From Candidatus Lambdaproteobacteria bacterium (GTDB taxonomy: Bacteria > SAR324 > JACQKK01), in contig JACQKK010000117.1 in assembly GCA_016204605.1 (NCBI GenBank), positions 1-49,981 on the forward strand: a DNA stretch of 49,981 nucleotides, written 5' to 3'. The translations under genes and the position numbers were made by a program. The notes below the pieces were generated by a model. It was not told the DNA's origin and did no database searches. It saw only the letters and a program-made list of their open reading frames with translations. The stretch's first letter is position 1. The number at the start of each line of letters is the position of its first letter. This document shows positions 9,965 to 18,777 of this stretch, in pieces.

Positions 9965-12900
9965 GCTCGTCGAGCGTATGGCGGATCTTGCGCAGCACCG
10001 TCTGGGCCGTGAACGGCTTCTCCAGGAACGCCATCCCCTGCTCCACGCCGTGGCGGACGATGGCATCGTCGGTGTAGCCCGACATGTAGACCACGCGGGT
10101 GGCGGGCCAGCGCCGCTGGACGATCTGGGCCAGCTCGCGCCCGCTCATGGCGGGCATCACGACATCGGTGAGCAGGAGCTGGATCGGCCCCGGTTGGGCC
10201 TCGCGGAGCCGCAGCGCCTCCGCGCCGGCCGCCGCCTCGATCACGGGGTAGCCGTGATTGCGCAGGATGCGGCACAGGGCGCTGCGCACGCCCGCGTCGT
10301 CCTCGACCACCAGGATCGTCTCCCGACCCCGGGAACCGGCGATCGGCTGCCCCGGGCTCCTGGTCGACGCGGGCAGGTCGGCCACGACCGGGAAGTACAG
10401 CTTGAAGGCGGTGCCCTGGCCCGGCTCGCTGTAGACCCAGATGCTGCCCCCCATCTGCTTGACGATGCCGTAGACCGTCGAGAGGCCCAGCCCCGTGCCC
10501 TTGCCCATCTCCTTGGTGGTGAAGAACGGCTCGAAGATGCGCGCACGCACGCTTTCCTCCATGCCGATGCCGGTGTCGCTGATGGTCAGCCGCACGTAAT
10601 CGCCCGGCCGCATCGCCACGTGGGCCTGGGCGTACTGCGCGTCCAGGTGCTCATTGGTGGTGGCGATGGTCAGCGTGCCGCCGGTCGGCATGGCGTCGCG
10701 GGCGTTGACGGCCAGGTTCATGATGATCTGCTCGATCTGGCTGGGGTCCGCCTTGATCGAGGCCAGCCCCGGATCGAGCAGGGTGACGAGCTCGATGTCC
10801 TCGCCGATCAGCCGGCGCAGCATCCTCTCCATCTCCCCCACCACCGTGTTCAGGTCGAGCACGCGCAGCTCCAGCACCTGCCGCCGGCTGAACGCCAGCA
10901 GTTGCCGGGTCAGCCCCGCCGCGCGCTGGCCGGCCTTGCGCACCTCGGCCAGATCGGCCTGGGCCGGAGATTCGCGCGGCAGCGCCTCGGCCACGAAGTC
11001 GGTATAGCTCAGGATCACCGAGAGCATGTTGTTGAAATCGTGGGCCACGCCGCCGGCCAGCGAGCCGATCGCCTCCAGCTTCTGCGACTGCTGGAGCTGC
11101 TGCTCGAGCTCGTGGCTGCGGGTCACGTCGATGCAGGCCACCTGCAGGGCCGGTCGGCCCTCCCAGGCGACCACCTGTGTCAGCGCCTCCACCCAGAACT
11201 GCGTGCCATTGCGACGCAACCCCGCGAACGTGTGCGACTCAGGCCGGGCCTCGCCGCGCAGGAGCGCTTCGGCGCGTGCGCGCGCCCGTTCACGCTCCTG
11301 GGGCGCGACCCAGCCGATGCTGTGCTGGCCGATCAGCTCCTCGGGCCGCTCGTAGCCCAGCATCTCGGCAAAGGCGCGGTTGCAGAACACCCGCCGCCAG
11401 TCCTGGATGATGCTGATGCCCTGGATCGAGCGCTCGACGAGGTTGCGGTAGCGTTCCTCGCTCTGTGCAAGCTGCTCCTCCTGCCGGTGGCGGTCGGTGA
11501 TGTCGATCATGGCCGTCTGCAGCGCCGGGCGGCCTTCCCAGGTCACCACCTGCCCCAGCGCCTCGACCCAGATTTCCCGCCCATCGCGGCGGATGCCATG
11601 GACGACGATTCGTCCGGGTCGCGCCGCGCCGCGCAGGATCGCCTCGCGGCGGGAGCGGAGGCGCTCCAGGTCCTCGGGCGCCACCCAATCGGCCGTTGCC
11701 CGGCCGATCAGCTCCTCGGGCCGTTCGTAGCCCAGCATCTCCGCGTAGGCGCGGTTGCAGAACACCCGCCGGTCATCCTGCACGATGGTGATGCCCTGGA
11801 TCGAATGCTCCACGAGGTTGCGGTAGCGCTCCTCGCTCTGGCGGCGCTGTTCTTCCTGGGAATGCCGCTCCGTGACGTCGATGCAGGCCGCCTGCAACGC
11901 TGGCCGGCCCTCCCACGGTACGACTTGCGTCAGTGCATCCACCCAGAACTGCGTGCCGTCGCGGCGCACGGCTGTGAAGGTATGGCGCACCGGACTTACG
12001 TCGCCGCGCAGCAGCGCCTCCCTGTGGGCGCGCAGACGCTCTGCGTCCTGGGGCGCGACCCACTTGATGTCATTCCGGTTGGTCAGATTCTCGGGTCGCT
12101 GGTAGCCCAGCATTTCCGCAAACGCGCGGTTGCAGAACACGCGCCTGCCATCTTGAACGATGGATATGCCCTGAATGGAGTTCTCCACAAGACCCCGGAA
12201 GCGCTCCTCGCTTTGACGAAGCGCCTCCTCGGCACGCTTGCGCTCGGTGATGTCCATCACGGCGGCGAGCACGGCGGGGGCGCCCTGCCACTGGATCAAC
12301 TGCGGCTGCCGCTCCAGCCATATCCGGGTGCCGTCTCTGCGCACGCCCCGGTAGTCGTGGTGCGTGGGCGCGGGCAGGCCCGCATAGCGGGCCTCGCGGT
12401 AGGCGTGGAGGCGGGCCCGGTCCTCGGGGTCGGTCAGCTCATCGATATGCGAGCGGCCGAGCAGCTCCTGCGGGTCGTCATACCCGAAGATACGGGCGAA
12501 GGCCGGGTTGCAGAACACGATCCGGTTTTCGGTCGTGATGACGACCCCCTGGATGGAGCCCTCCACGAGGTCGCGGAAGCGTTGCTCGCTCTGGCGGAGC
12601 TGCTCCTCCTGCCGGTGGCGGTCGGTGATGTCCTGGTATGTCGCCTGCAGAGCCGGGCGGCCTTCCCAGCTCACCACCTGGCTCAACGCCTGCACCCAGA
12701 TGTCCCGGCCGCTGCGGTGCCGGCCGCTGAATGTGCTGAGGGTCGGTTCGATCTCGCCGCGCAGCAACGCATGGCTGTGTGCGCGGCGCGCCTGGCGAAC
12801 CTCCGGCGAGAGCCAATCGGAGACGGGCTTGCCGATCAGCTCCTCGGGCCGCTCATGGCCCAGCATCTCGGCAAAGGCGCGGTTGCAGTACACGCGCTGC

Positions 12901-13631
12901 CAGTCCTGCACGATGGTGATCCCCTGGATCGAACCCTCGACCAGGCTGCGGTAGCGCTCCTCGCTCTGGCGGAGCCGTTCCTCCTGCTGGCGGCGCTCGG
13001 TGATGTCTTCCGCGACGCCGACCACGGCCGAAACGCGGCCGCGCTCATCGAGCAGAGGTGCCTTGTAGACGCGCCGCACGCCCGGGCTGCCATCGGGCCG
13101 GGTGAATTCCACCGCGGGGTCTTCGCTGGGGCGGCCGGTCGCGAGCACCCGCTGGTCGTGTTCTAGCGCTCGTGCGGCCCGTTCGGGACCGACATCGGGC
13201 AGATCCCCGAAACGCCGCCCAACATACTGCTCGAGGGTGAGCCCATGCTGCGCCGCCGCTCGCGCGTTGCCCAGCAGGAACCGCCCGTCCAGGCCCTTGA
13301 CGTAGATCGCCTGAGGCAGCACGTCGATCACCGCCCGCAGCAGGCGCTGGCCGGCGGCCACGGCGCGGTCCTGGGCCTGGCTCTTCCGCAGCAGCCAGTA
13401 CACGATCGCAAGGAGCACCAAGGCGGATACGGCAAGGGATGCCGCGTCCATCAAGATGTCCATCAGGAGTGGATCGCCGCCAGCACGTTCGGCGCTGTCG
13501 GCGACGACGTGGGCCACCGCATGCCATGCGGATGACAGCACCGCATAGCCGCCGGCCAGCAGCAGGCTCCAGCGCAGCGGGTGCCGGTGCACCGGAGGGG
13601 GTGGAGCGGCGGGTTGCGGCGGGTTACCCAT
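9960..13631 (-). CDS. Membrane-anchored hybrid histidine kinase with six PAS domains and C-terminal receiver
   Basis: A 1223-residue sensor. Two hydrophobic segments lie near the N-terminus (about 20-40 and 60-80). Then come a divergent PAS domain (about 95-220) and five closely similar PAS/PAC units of 125-126 residues each (about 224-850). HisKA follows with H864 in the GGVAHDFNN motif, then HATPase_c with N-box NLAVNARDAM and G-boxes DTGIGM and GKGTGLGLSTVYGI. A receiver domain closes the protein with phosphoacceptor D1156 in TDVVMPAMSG. The GGVAHDFNNML motif places it in the large family of PAS-rich hybrid kinases. The ATG at 13631 has AGGAG 8 bases upstream; the GTG 9 bases earlier has no room for that site. 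No separate output gene is adjacent. The ligand is unknown. Confidence 0.95.
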   Translation of the reverse strand: MGNPPQPAAPPPPVHRHPLRWSLLLAGGYAVLSSAWHAVAHVVADSAERAGGDPLLMDILMDAASLAVSALVLLAIVYWLLRKSQAQDRAVAAGQRLLRAVIDVLPQAIYVKGLDGRFLLGNARAAAQHGLTLEQYVGRRFGDLPDVGPERAARALEHDQRVLATGRPSEDPAVEFTRPDGSPGVRRVYKAPLLDERGRVSAVVGVAEDITERRQQEERLRQSEERYRSLVEGSIQGITIVQDWQRVYCNRAFAEMLGHERPEELIGKPVSDWLSPEVRQARRAHSHALLRGEIEPTLSTFSGRHRSGRDIWVQALSQVVSWEGRPALQATYQDITDRHRQEEQLRQSEQRFRDLVEGSIQGVVITTENRIVFCNPAFARIFGYDDPQELLGRSHIDELTDPEDRARLHAYREARYAGLPAPTHHDYRGVRRDGTRIWLERQPQLIQWQGAPAVLAAVMDITERKRAEEALRQSEERFRGLVENSIQGISIVQDGRRVFCNRAFAEMLGYQRPENLTNRNDIKWVAPQDAERLRAHREALLRGDVSPVRHTFTAVRRDGTQFWVDALTQVVPWEGRPALQAACIDVTERHSQEEQRRQSEERYRNLVEHSIQGITIVQDDRRVFCNRAYAEMLGYERPEELIGRATADWVAPEDLERLRSRREAILRGAARPGRIVVHGIRRDGREIWVEALGQVVTWEGRPALQTAMIDITDRHRQEEQLAQSEERYRNLVERSIQGISIIQDWRRVFCNRAFAEMLGYERPEELIGQHSIGWVAPQERERARARAEALLRGEARPESHTFAGLRRNGTQFWVEALTQVVAWEGRPALQVACIDVTRSHELEQQLQQSQKLEAIGSLAGGVAHDFNNMLSVILSYTDFVAEALPRESPAQADLAEVRKAGQRAAGLTRQLLAFSRRQVLELRVLDLNTVVGEMERMLRRLIGEDIELVTLLDPGLASIKADPSQIEQIIMNLAVNARDAMPTGGTLTIATTNEHLDAQYAQAHVAMRPGDYVRLTISDTGIGMEESVRARIFEPFFTTKEMGKGTGLGLSTVYGIVKQMGGSIWVYSEPGQGTAFKLYFPVVADLPASTRSPGQPIAGSRGRETILVVEDDAGVRSALCRILRNHGYPVIEAAAGAEALRLREAQPGPIQLLLTDVVMPAMSGRELAQIVQRRWPATRVVYMSGYTDDAIVRHGVEQGMAFLEKPFTAQTVLRKIRHTLDEP
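11082..12959 (-). repeat. Five tandem PAS-encoding units, period 375-378 bp
   Basis: The block encoding the QSEE junction recurs at 11457, 11832, 12207, 12585 and 12960, spacings of 375, 375, 378 and 375 bases. Within units, near-identical stretches recur (for example the codons for CNRAFAEMLG and WEGRPALQ). The second unit counted from the N-terminus is the most diverged. This indicates expansion by unequal recombination inside the gene. Confidence 0.9.
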
Positions 13632-13772
13632 GGGTTCCACTCCTGTATTTCATGGCATCACGCCCGCCCCGGGGCGCGCGGCATCGAGTCGGAGCGCGAA
13701 CCCTGGGCCTGGTGCCGGCGAGCTGCTGCGCGGGTCGGATCGCACGGGATGTCCCCCTTGATCTGTGGTCGC

Positions 13773-13801
13773 GATATAGCCGGATCACGGTTCAAGTGCA
13801 A
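13773..13801 (-). promoter_or_regulatory. Candidate sigma-70 promoter of the hybrid kinase
   Basis: On the minus strand: TTGCAC, a 17-base spacer, TATATC. It predicts a start near 13766 and a leader of about 135 bases before the ATG at 13631. Confidence 0.5.
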
Positions 13802-14004
13802 CCGACGATGTCGTGTTACGGTCCCGCGCAGGCGGACCGGCGGCGGATGTGCGGGAGCGGCCGCACCGCCCCCGCGTTCACACCGGCGCGCGCAGGCGCC
13901 CGGCCGGCGCGGGTCTGACGGGGCGGTGCGGCCTGCCCTGTAACGCCGGACACGGCGCGGCCGCAACCGCCGGCGCAGGATGCGGCGTTGCCGCAGCCTT
14001 CGGG

Positions 14005-14034
14005 TTGACCAAGCCTGACCGGCCCCGGTACGCT
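14005..14034 (+). promoter_or_regulatory. Candidate promoter of the FliG/FliM-like gene
   Basis: TTGACC, an 18-base spacer and TACGCT, with the start codon about 130 bases downstream. Together with the leftward promoter at 13773 it makes the 530-bp gap 13632-14167 a divergent control region. No further structure is seen in that gap. Confidence 0.4.
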
Positions 14035-14167
14035 GGCCTCTCGGCCCCGGCGATCGCGGGGTCTCCTGCCGCTCGCACCGTGCTACGGCCCATGCGACGG
14101 CCTATGCGACGACATCGTGTGCCGGGCCCGCCCGCGAGCCGCGGCATCTCAGCAGGTGGGTTTGGCC

Positions 14168-15940
14168 ATGGTCACCCGCACCGTCCCTCGCACGCTGGTG
14201 GCACTGCGCCGCAGGTTTCTGACCGAGGAGCCGGCCAAGGTCACGGATTGGCTCTGGGGCGAGCATCCCCAGACCGCGGCGTTCGTGCTCAACTGGCTGG
14301 GGGAACAGGGGCTGGCCCGCCAGTACCTGCAGGCGCTCTCGGCGGCGCAGCAGGCCGATGTGCTCAGCCGCATCTCCTATCTCGAACCCGAGGACAACCC
14401 GAACCCGCTCCAGGAGGAGCTGCTCGTCGATGCGTTGCGGCAGATCTCCCCGACCCTGCGTCAGGTGGGCGAGGAGCTTTCCCGCGAGGAGCCTTCGGCG
14501 CGGCGGGGGCTGGCGCTGGTGCAGGCGCTGCTGAACCTCCTCTCGGCCGAGGAGTTCCAGGAGCTGACCACCCAGCTCGAAGTGCGCGACCGCAATCTGG
14601 CGCGCCTCTGCCACAGCCACTACGCCGTCCAGCGCGGCGGCGCGGTGCCCGGCCAGGAAAAGACCAACATCTACGGCCTGCTGAATGTCTACAGCGACTT
14701 CGTCAGCTTCCATCTGAACCGCTTTCTTTCGGTGCGCTCGCTGGTGTACGTGGAGTCGGTCGAGCTGCTCTCGCCTGGGGCGCTGGAAGACCGGCTGCTG
14801 CCGAACGGGCTGTCGTTCCGCTTCAACGACAGCCTCGCGCGGGCGCCCTTCTATATGCAGATCACGCCGCGCCTGCTGTACCACTACCTGGAGCTGGCGT
14901 TCGGGGCATCCCGGCCGTACCTGATGGCCAACTTCGAGAAGCCGGAGTTCACCCCGACCGAGCAGCAGATCGCGCTTTCGCTGGCGGATACGCTCGGGCG
15001 CTTCCTGGGTCAGACCCTGCAGCCGCAGGGCGAGCCCGATGCCTTCAAGCCCGAGACGCTCGAGCCCGGCGCGCTCGTGCGCGCGCTCCAGGGCCAGCGC
15101 GGGCGGGCGGTGCTGCTCGGGGCGCTGGTGGTCAAGCTCGCCCAGACCACCGCCGGGCGCATCCTGCTGCTCTTCCCCCCTTCGGCGCTGCTGGAGGGCG
15201 TGGCCGAGCTGCCGCTCGGGGTTTCCGCACCCACGCTGGTGCAGGCGCCGCCCGCGGAGCCCAGACGCCGCGCGGCGGGGAAACCCCGCGCGACGCCCGC
15301 CGACCGCATCGCCGCCGATCTCGGTGAGGACGAGGGCGAACCGGATGACGAGGGTTACGGGGATGAAGAGCTGCTGCGCAGCGACCTCGAGGACCTGCTC
15401 TGGCGGGACGAGCTGGAAGAAGCCGAGCGCCTCAAGCCCGAACCGGAGGCGGCCGGGGCGGCGGCGCTCGATTTCCTGCTGCGCGGCTATGCGCCCACGG
15501 ATACGGCGGCGCTGCTCGGGGAGCCGGATGCCGGCGATGCCGGGCAGGCCGCGCTCCATCACTTCTACGGCAACGAGCTGTTTCACCACGATCACCACGC
15601 CGAGGCCGCCGCCGCCTTCGAGCGGGCGCTGGCCGGCGACCCCTCGCTCGATCATGCCCGCCTGCTGCTGGCAGTGGCCTGGGGCGAGCAGGGGTTCTAC
15701 TTCAAGGAGGTGATCGCCTACAAGCGCCTGATCGATGAGAAGAAGTGCCTGCCCGAGGCCCATGTCCTGCTGGCGCGGCGCCTCTCCTTCCTGGGCAAGG
15801 TCAGCGAAGCCTTTGCGTCCCTGCGCGATGGCATCGCGATGGGCTACGATGCGCAACGGGCCGTCGAAAGCGATCCGTGTTTCATGGCGTTGCGGCGCAG
15901 CCCGCAATGGCATTCCTATCAGGCCTATCCACACGACTGA
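14168..15940 (+). CDS. FliG-middle / FliM-middle chimera with TPR-like C-terminus
   Basis: A 590-residue cytosolic protein from the ATG at 14168 (AGGTGG 7-10 bases upstream). Residues 20-110 match the flagellar switch FliG middle domain: the FliM-binding EHPQ motif is at 32-35, then a regular helical pattern ending DVLSRISYLE. Residues about 165-350 match the FliM middle (CheC-like) domain, including a PEFTPTEQ segment almost identical to FliM and the closing strand pattern that in FliM leads to the IPYSTLEP motif, here LFPPSALLEGV. The FliG C-terminal torque domain, the FliM CheY-binding N-terminus and the SpoA/FliN domain are all missing. An acidic linker (about 370-420) is followed by TPR-like helices (about 461-577). 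No flagellar gene is nearby. It starts 15 bp before gshA. The function is unknown; a non-flagellar scaffold is one possibility. Confidence 0.85.
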   Translation: MVTRTVPRTLVALRRRFLTEEPAKVTDWLWGEHPQTAAFVLNWLGEQGLARQYLQALSAAQQADVLSRISYLEPEDNPNPLQEELLVDALRQISPTLRQVGEELSREEPSARRGLALVQALLNLLSAEEFQELTTQLEVRDRNLARLCHSHYAVQRGGAVPGQEKTNIYGLLNVYSDFVSFHLNRFLSVRSLVYVESVELLSPGALEDRLLPNGLSFRFNDSLARAPFYMQITPRLLYHYLELAFGASRPYLMANFEKPEFTPTEQQIALSLADTLGRFLGQTLQPQGEPDAFKPETLEPGALVRALQGQRGRAVLLGALVVKLAQTTAGRILLLFPPSALLEGVAELPLGVSAPTLVQAPPAEPRRRAAGKPRATPADRIAADLGEDEGEPDDEGYGDEELLRSDLEDLLWRDELEEAERLKPEPEAAGAAALDFLLRGYAPTDTAALLGEPDAGDAGQAALHHFYGNELFHHDHHAEAAAAFERALAGDPSLDHARLLLAVAWGEQGFYFKEVIAYKRLIDEKKCLPEAHVLLARRLSFLGKVSEAFASLRDGIAMGYDAQRAVESDPCFMALRRSPQWHSYQAYPHD

Positions 15941-15955
15941 TTCTGCGGACCCCCT

Positions 15956-17320
15956 ATGACCAGCGGCACCTTTGCGGGTTACTCCGAGCCCATCGGCTCC
16001 CTGGCCGATCTGCGCCAGACTTTCGAGCGGGGGGAAAAACCCCGCGAAGCGTGGCGCATCGGCACGGAGCACGAGAAGCTGGGGTTCTACCGCGAGTCGC
16101 ACCGCCCCATTCCCTACGAAGGGCCGGGCGGCATCCGCGAGATCCTGGGGGAGTTCGCCACCCGTTTCGGCTGGGAGCCGGTGACCGAGGAGGGAAACCT
16201 GATCGCTCTCTCGCGGGGCATGGCGGCCATCAGCCTGGAGCCGGGCGGACAGCTCGAGCTGAGCGGCGCCCCGCTGCTCAGCGTGCACGAGACCTGCCGG
16301 GAGCTGCGCCGGCACCTGGCCGAGATCAAGCAGATCACGGACCCGCTCGGCATCTCCTGGCTTGCGCTGGGCGAGAACCCGCTCGTCCCGCGCGAGGCGA
16401 TGCCGTGGATGCCCAAGCAGCGCTACCGCATCATGGCGCGCTACCTGCCCACCAGGGGCGCCCGGGCGCTGGACATGATGGTCAGCACGGCCACCGTCCA
16501 GACCAATTTCGATTATGGCAGCGAGGCCGACATGGTGCGGAAGATGCGCGCGGCCCAGAGCCTCGGCCCCTTCCTGAACAGCCTGTTCGCCAACTCGCCC
16601 TTCGCCGCGGGTCGCCCGACGGGCCTGCTCTCCTCGCGCGCGGAAATCTGGACGGCGACCGACAACGACCGCTGCGGCCATCTGCCGTTCGTCTACCGCG
16701 ACGACTTCGGCTACGACGCATACATCCAGTACGCCCTCGATGTGCCCATGTTCTTCATCCACCGCGAGGGCCGCTACCTCGACTACGCCGGGCGCAGCTT
16801 CCGCGAGTTCATGGCGCAGGGGTTCGATGGCCACACGGCCACCCAGGCCGATTGGCTGCTCCATCTCTCCACGCTGTTCCCCGAGGTGCGCCTGAAGAAC
16901 TACATCGAGCTGCGCATGTGCGACGTGGGGCCCGTGCCCATGATCTGCGCCCTTGCCGCGCTCACCCGGGGCTTGTTCTACGACGCGACGGCGCTGGACG
17001 AGGCGCTGCTGCTGGTGCGCGGCATGGCGGGCGCCGACTACGCCGCGATCCAGGCGCAGGCCCGCCGGCTCGGGCTGCGCGGCCAGGCGCTGGGCCGGCC
17101 CATCGGCGAATGGTGCCGCGAGATGCTGGCGATCGCGCGCGGCGGGCTGCGCCGGCTCGCCCTCCGCAACGACAGGGGCGAGACGGAGGAGAAGCACCTC
17201 GAGCCCCTCGAGCGGATCGTCGCCGCCGGCAAGACCCAGGCCGACGTGCTGCTCGAGCTCTACGAGGGGCCCTGGGGCCGCAGGCTCGAGCCGCTGTTCA
17301 CCAGTGAGCCGTTGTTGTGA
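15956..17320 (+). CDS. gshA: Glutamate-cysteine ligase (plant/alphaproteobacterial type)
   Basis: ATP-dependent formation of gamma-glutamylcysteine, the first step of glutathione synthesis and also the EgtA step of ergothioneine synthesis. The 454-residue length fits the GCS2/class-3 group, which is unrelated in sequence to E. coli GshA. Seen: the GTEHEKLGF nucleotide/substrate motif near residues 37-45, EPGGQLELSG, the QTNFDYGSEADM stretch and RLKNYIELRMCDVGP in the C-terminal half, all characteristic. Its stop overlaps the start of the next gene (GTGA), so the two are translationally coupled. This link to an EgtB-type enzyme suggests its product may feed that enzyme. No gshB is in the window. 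Confidence 0.93.
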   Translation: MTSGTFAGYSEPIGSLADLRQTFERGEKPREAWRIGTEHEKLGFYRESHRPIPYEGPGGIREILGEFATRFGWEPVTEEGNLIALSRGMAAISLEPGGQLELSGAPLLSVHETCRELRRHLAEIKQITDPLGISWLALGENPLVPREAMPWMPKQRYRIMARYLPTRGARALDMMVSTATVQTNFDYGSEADMVRKMRAAQSLGPFLNSLFANSPFAAGRPTGLLSSRAEIWTATDNDRCGHLPFVYRDDFGYDAYIQYALDVPMFFIHREGRYLDYAGRSFREFMAQGFDGHTATQADWLLHLSTLFPEVRLKNYIELRMCDVGPVPMICALAALTRGLFYDATALDEALLLVRGMAGADYAAIQAQARRLGLRGQALGRPIGEWCREMLAIARGGLRRLALRNDRGETEEKHLEPLERIVAAGKTQADVLLELYEGPWGRRLEPLFTSEPLL

Positions 17321-18678
17321 CCTCCCCATCCGCCACGCCTGCCCCGCTTGCTCGCACGGCCCCGGCCGAGGAGCTGGGCGCCTGGCAGGACGACGCCCGC
17401 CGCCGCACGCTCGCGCTGGTCGAGGACCTGGACGACGCCCAGCTCATCGGCCCCTATTTTGCCACGGTCAACCCCATCCGCTGGGCCATCGGCCACGTGG
17501 CCTGGTTCCACGAGACCTGGGCGCTGCGCCACCTGCGCGGGCGCCCCCCGCTGCACCCCCGCTACGACACGCTGTTCGATTCCTTCCAGGTGGCCCACGC
17601 GCAACGCTGGCAGCTCGATCTGCCGGACCGGACGGCGACGCTCGCCTATCTGGCGGAAGTGAAGGCCGCGGAGGAGCGGGCGCTGGCCCAGCTCCCCCCC
17701 GATGAGCGCGCGACCTACTTCCACCGCCTCGCCGTCTACCACGAGGACATGCACGCGGAGGCGATCCTCTACGACCGCCAGACCCTGGGCTACCCTGCCC
17801 CGCGCCTCCTCGCAGCGGATGCGGCGCCGGCTTCCGCCGGCGGGGGGCCGGCTCGCGTCTGCGGCGAGCCCTGGCCCGGCGACGTGGAGCATCCCGGCAA
17901 GCGAGGCTTCCTGCTCGGCGCCACGCCCGACCAGCCGTTCGTGTTCGACAACGAGAAATGGGCGCATCCCGTCGATGTGGCCCCGTTCCGCATCGCCCGC
18001 GCGCCCGTCACCAACGGCGAGTTCGCCGAGTTCGTCGAGGCGGCGGGCTACGCGCGCGAGGAGCTCTGGAGCATCGGCGGGCGGCGCTTCCTCGCCACGA
18101 CCGGCGCCCGTCAGCCCATGCGCTGGGCGCGCCGGCCCGGCGGCGGCTGGCAGCGCCGCGCCTTCGACCGGTTGACCCCCCTGGCCGAGCACGAGCCGGT
18201 CGCCCATGTCTGCTGGTACGAGGCCGAGGCCTACTGCGCCTGGGCCGGGCGCAGGCTGCCCAGCGAGGCCGAGTGGGAGCTGGCCGCCACCGCCGAGCCC
18301 GGCCCCGGCGGCACGGTGGGCGACCACAAGCGCCGCTACCCCTGGGGCGACGACCCGCCGGCGCCCGGCCGCGCGCAGCTCGATGCCACGCGGCTCGGCC
18401 CGCTGGCCGTGGCTGCGCTGCCGGCCGGCGACTCGGCCTTCGGCTGCCGGCAACTGCTCGGCAACCTCTGGGAGTGGACGGCCGACGCCTTCTACCCCTA
18501 CCCGGGGTTCGTGGTGGACCCCTATCGGGAGTATTCGGCGCCGTGGTTCGGCTACCACAAGGTGCTGCGCGGCGGCTGCTGGGCCACGCGCAGCCGACTG
18601 ATCCGCAGCACCTGGCGCAACTTCTTCCTGCCCGACCGCTGCGATGTCTTCGCCGGGTTCCGCACCTGCGCCCGCTGA
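17317..18678 (+). CDS. EgtB-type nonheme-iron sulfoxide (or selenoxide) synthase
   Basis: A 453-residue protein starting at a GTG that overlaps the gshA stop. The N-terminal DinB-like four-helix domain supplies the three-histidine iron site: H60 (AIGHVAWF) and H142/H146 (YHEDMH). The C-terminal formylglycine-generating-enzyme fold is shown by FDNE, PVTNGEF, RRLPSEAEWE, GNLWEWTADAFYPYPGF, LRGGCWATR and FRTCAR. The family couples O2 to C-S (EgtB, OvoA) or C-Se (SenA) bond formation on hercynine or histidine. Mycobacterial EgtB has Gln just before the last histidine ligand; here it is Met (HEDMH), so the substrate may differ. I cannot separate EgtB from SenA by eye. No EgtD methyltransferase, EgtC, EgtE, SenB or SenC lies nearby. 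Confidence 0.85.
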   Translation: MTSPSATPAPLARTAPAEELGAWQDDARRRTLALVEDLDDAQLIGPYFATVNPIRWAIGHVAWFHETWALRHLRGRPPLHPRYDTLFDSFQVAHAQRWQLDLPDRTATLAYLAEVKAAEERALAQLPPDERATYFHRLAVYHEDMHAEAILYDRQTLGYPAPRLLAADAAPASAGGGPARVCGEPWPGDVEHPGKRGFLLGATPDQPFVFDNEKWAHPVDVAPFRIARAPVTNGEFAEFVEAAGYAREELWSIGGRRFLATTGARQPMRWARRPGGGWQRRAFDRLTPLAEHEPVAHVCWYEAEAYCAWAGRRLPSEAEWELAATAEPGPGGTVGDHKRRYPWGDDPPAPGRAQLDATRLGPLAVAALPAGDSAFGCRQLLGNLWEWTADAFYPYPGFVVDPYREYSAPWFGYHKVLRGGCWATRSRLIRSTWRNFFLPDRCDVFAGFRTCAR

Positions 18679-18719
18679 ACAAGGCAGGCCCCCCCCGGCG
18701 CCGCCGTGATCCCATCGGC

Positions 18720-18748
18720 TTGGGCCGGTGGCGGCGATGGGGTATAGT
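18720..18748 (+). promoter_or_regulatory. Candidate sigma-70 promoter of the serine hydrolase gene
   Basis: TTGGGC, a 17-base spacer and TATAGT lie in the 99-bp gap after the EgtB-type gene. This suggests the hydrolase is transcribed separately. Confidence 0.45.
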
Positions 18749-18777
18749 GGCGCGTCGGCGCGTCGTCCCGCACTCCT

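Noticed and set aside
9978..13166. 1062-codon open frame on the plus strand opposite the hybrid kinase
   Set aside because: It is the mirror of a GC-rich repeat gene. It has no ribosome site and no family motif, and its repetition mirrors the PAS units.
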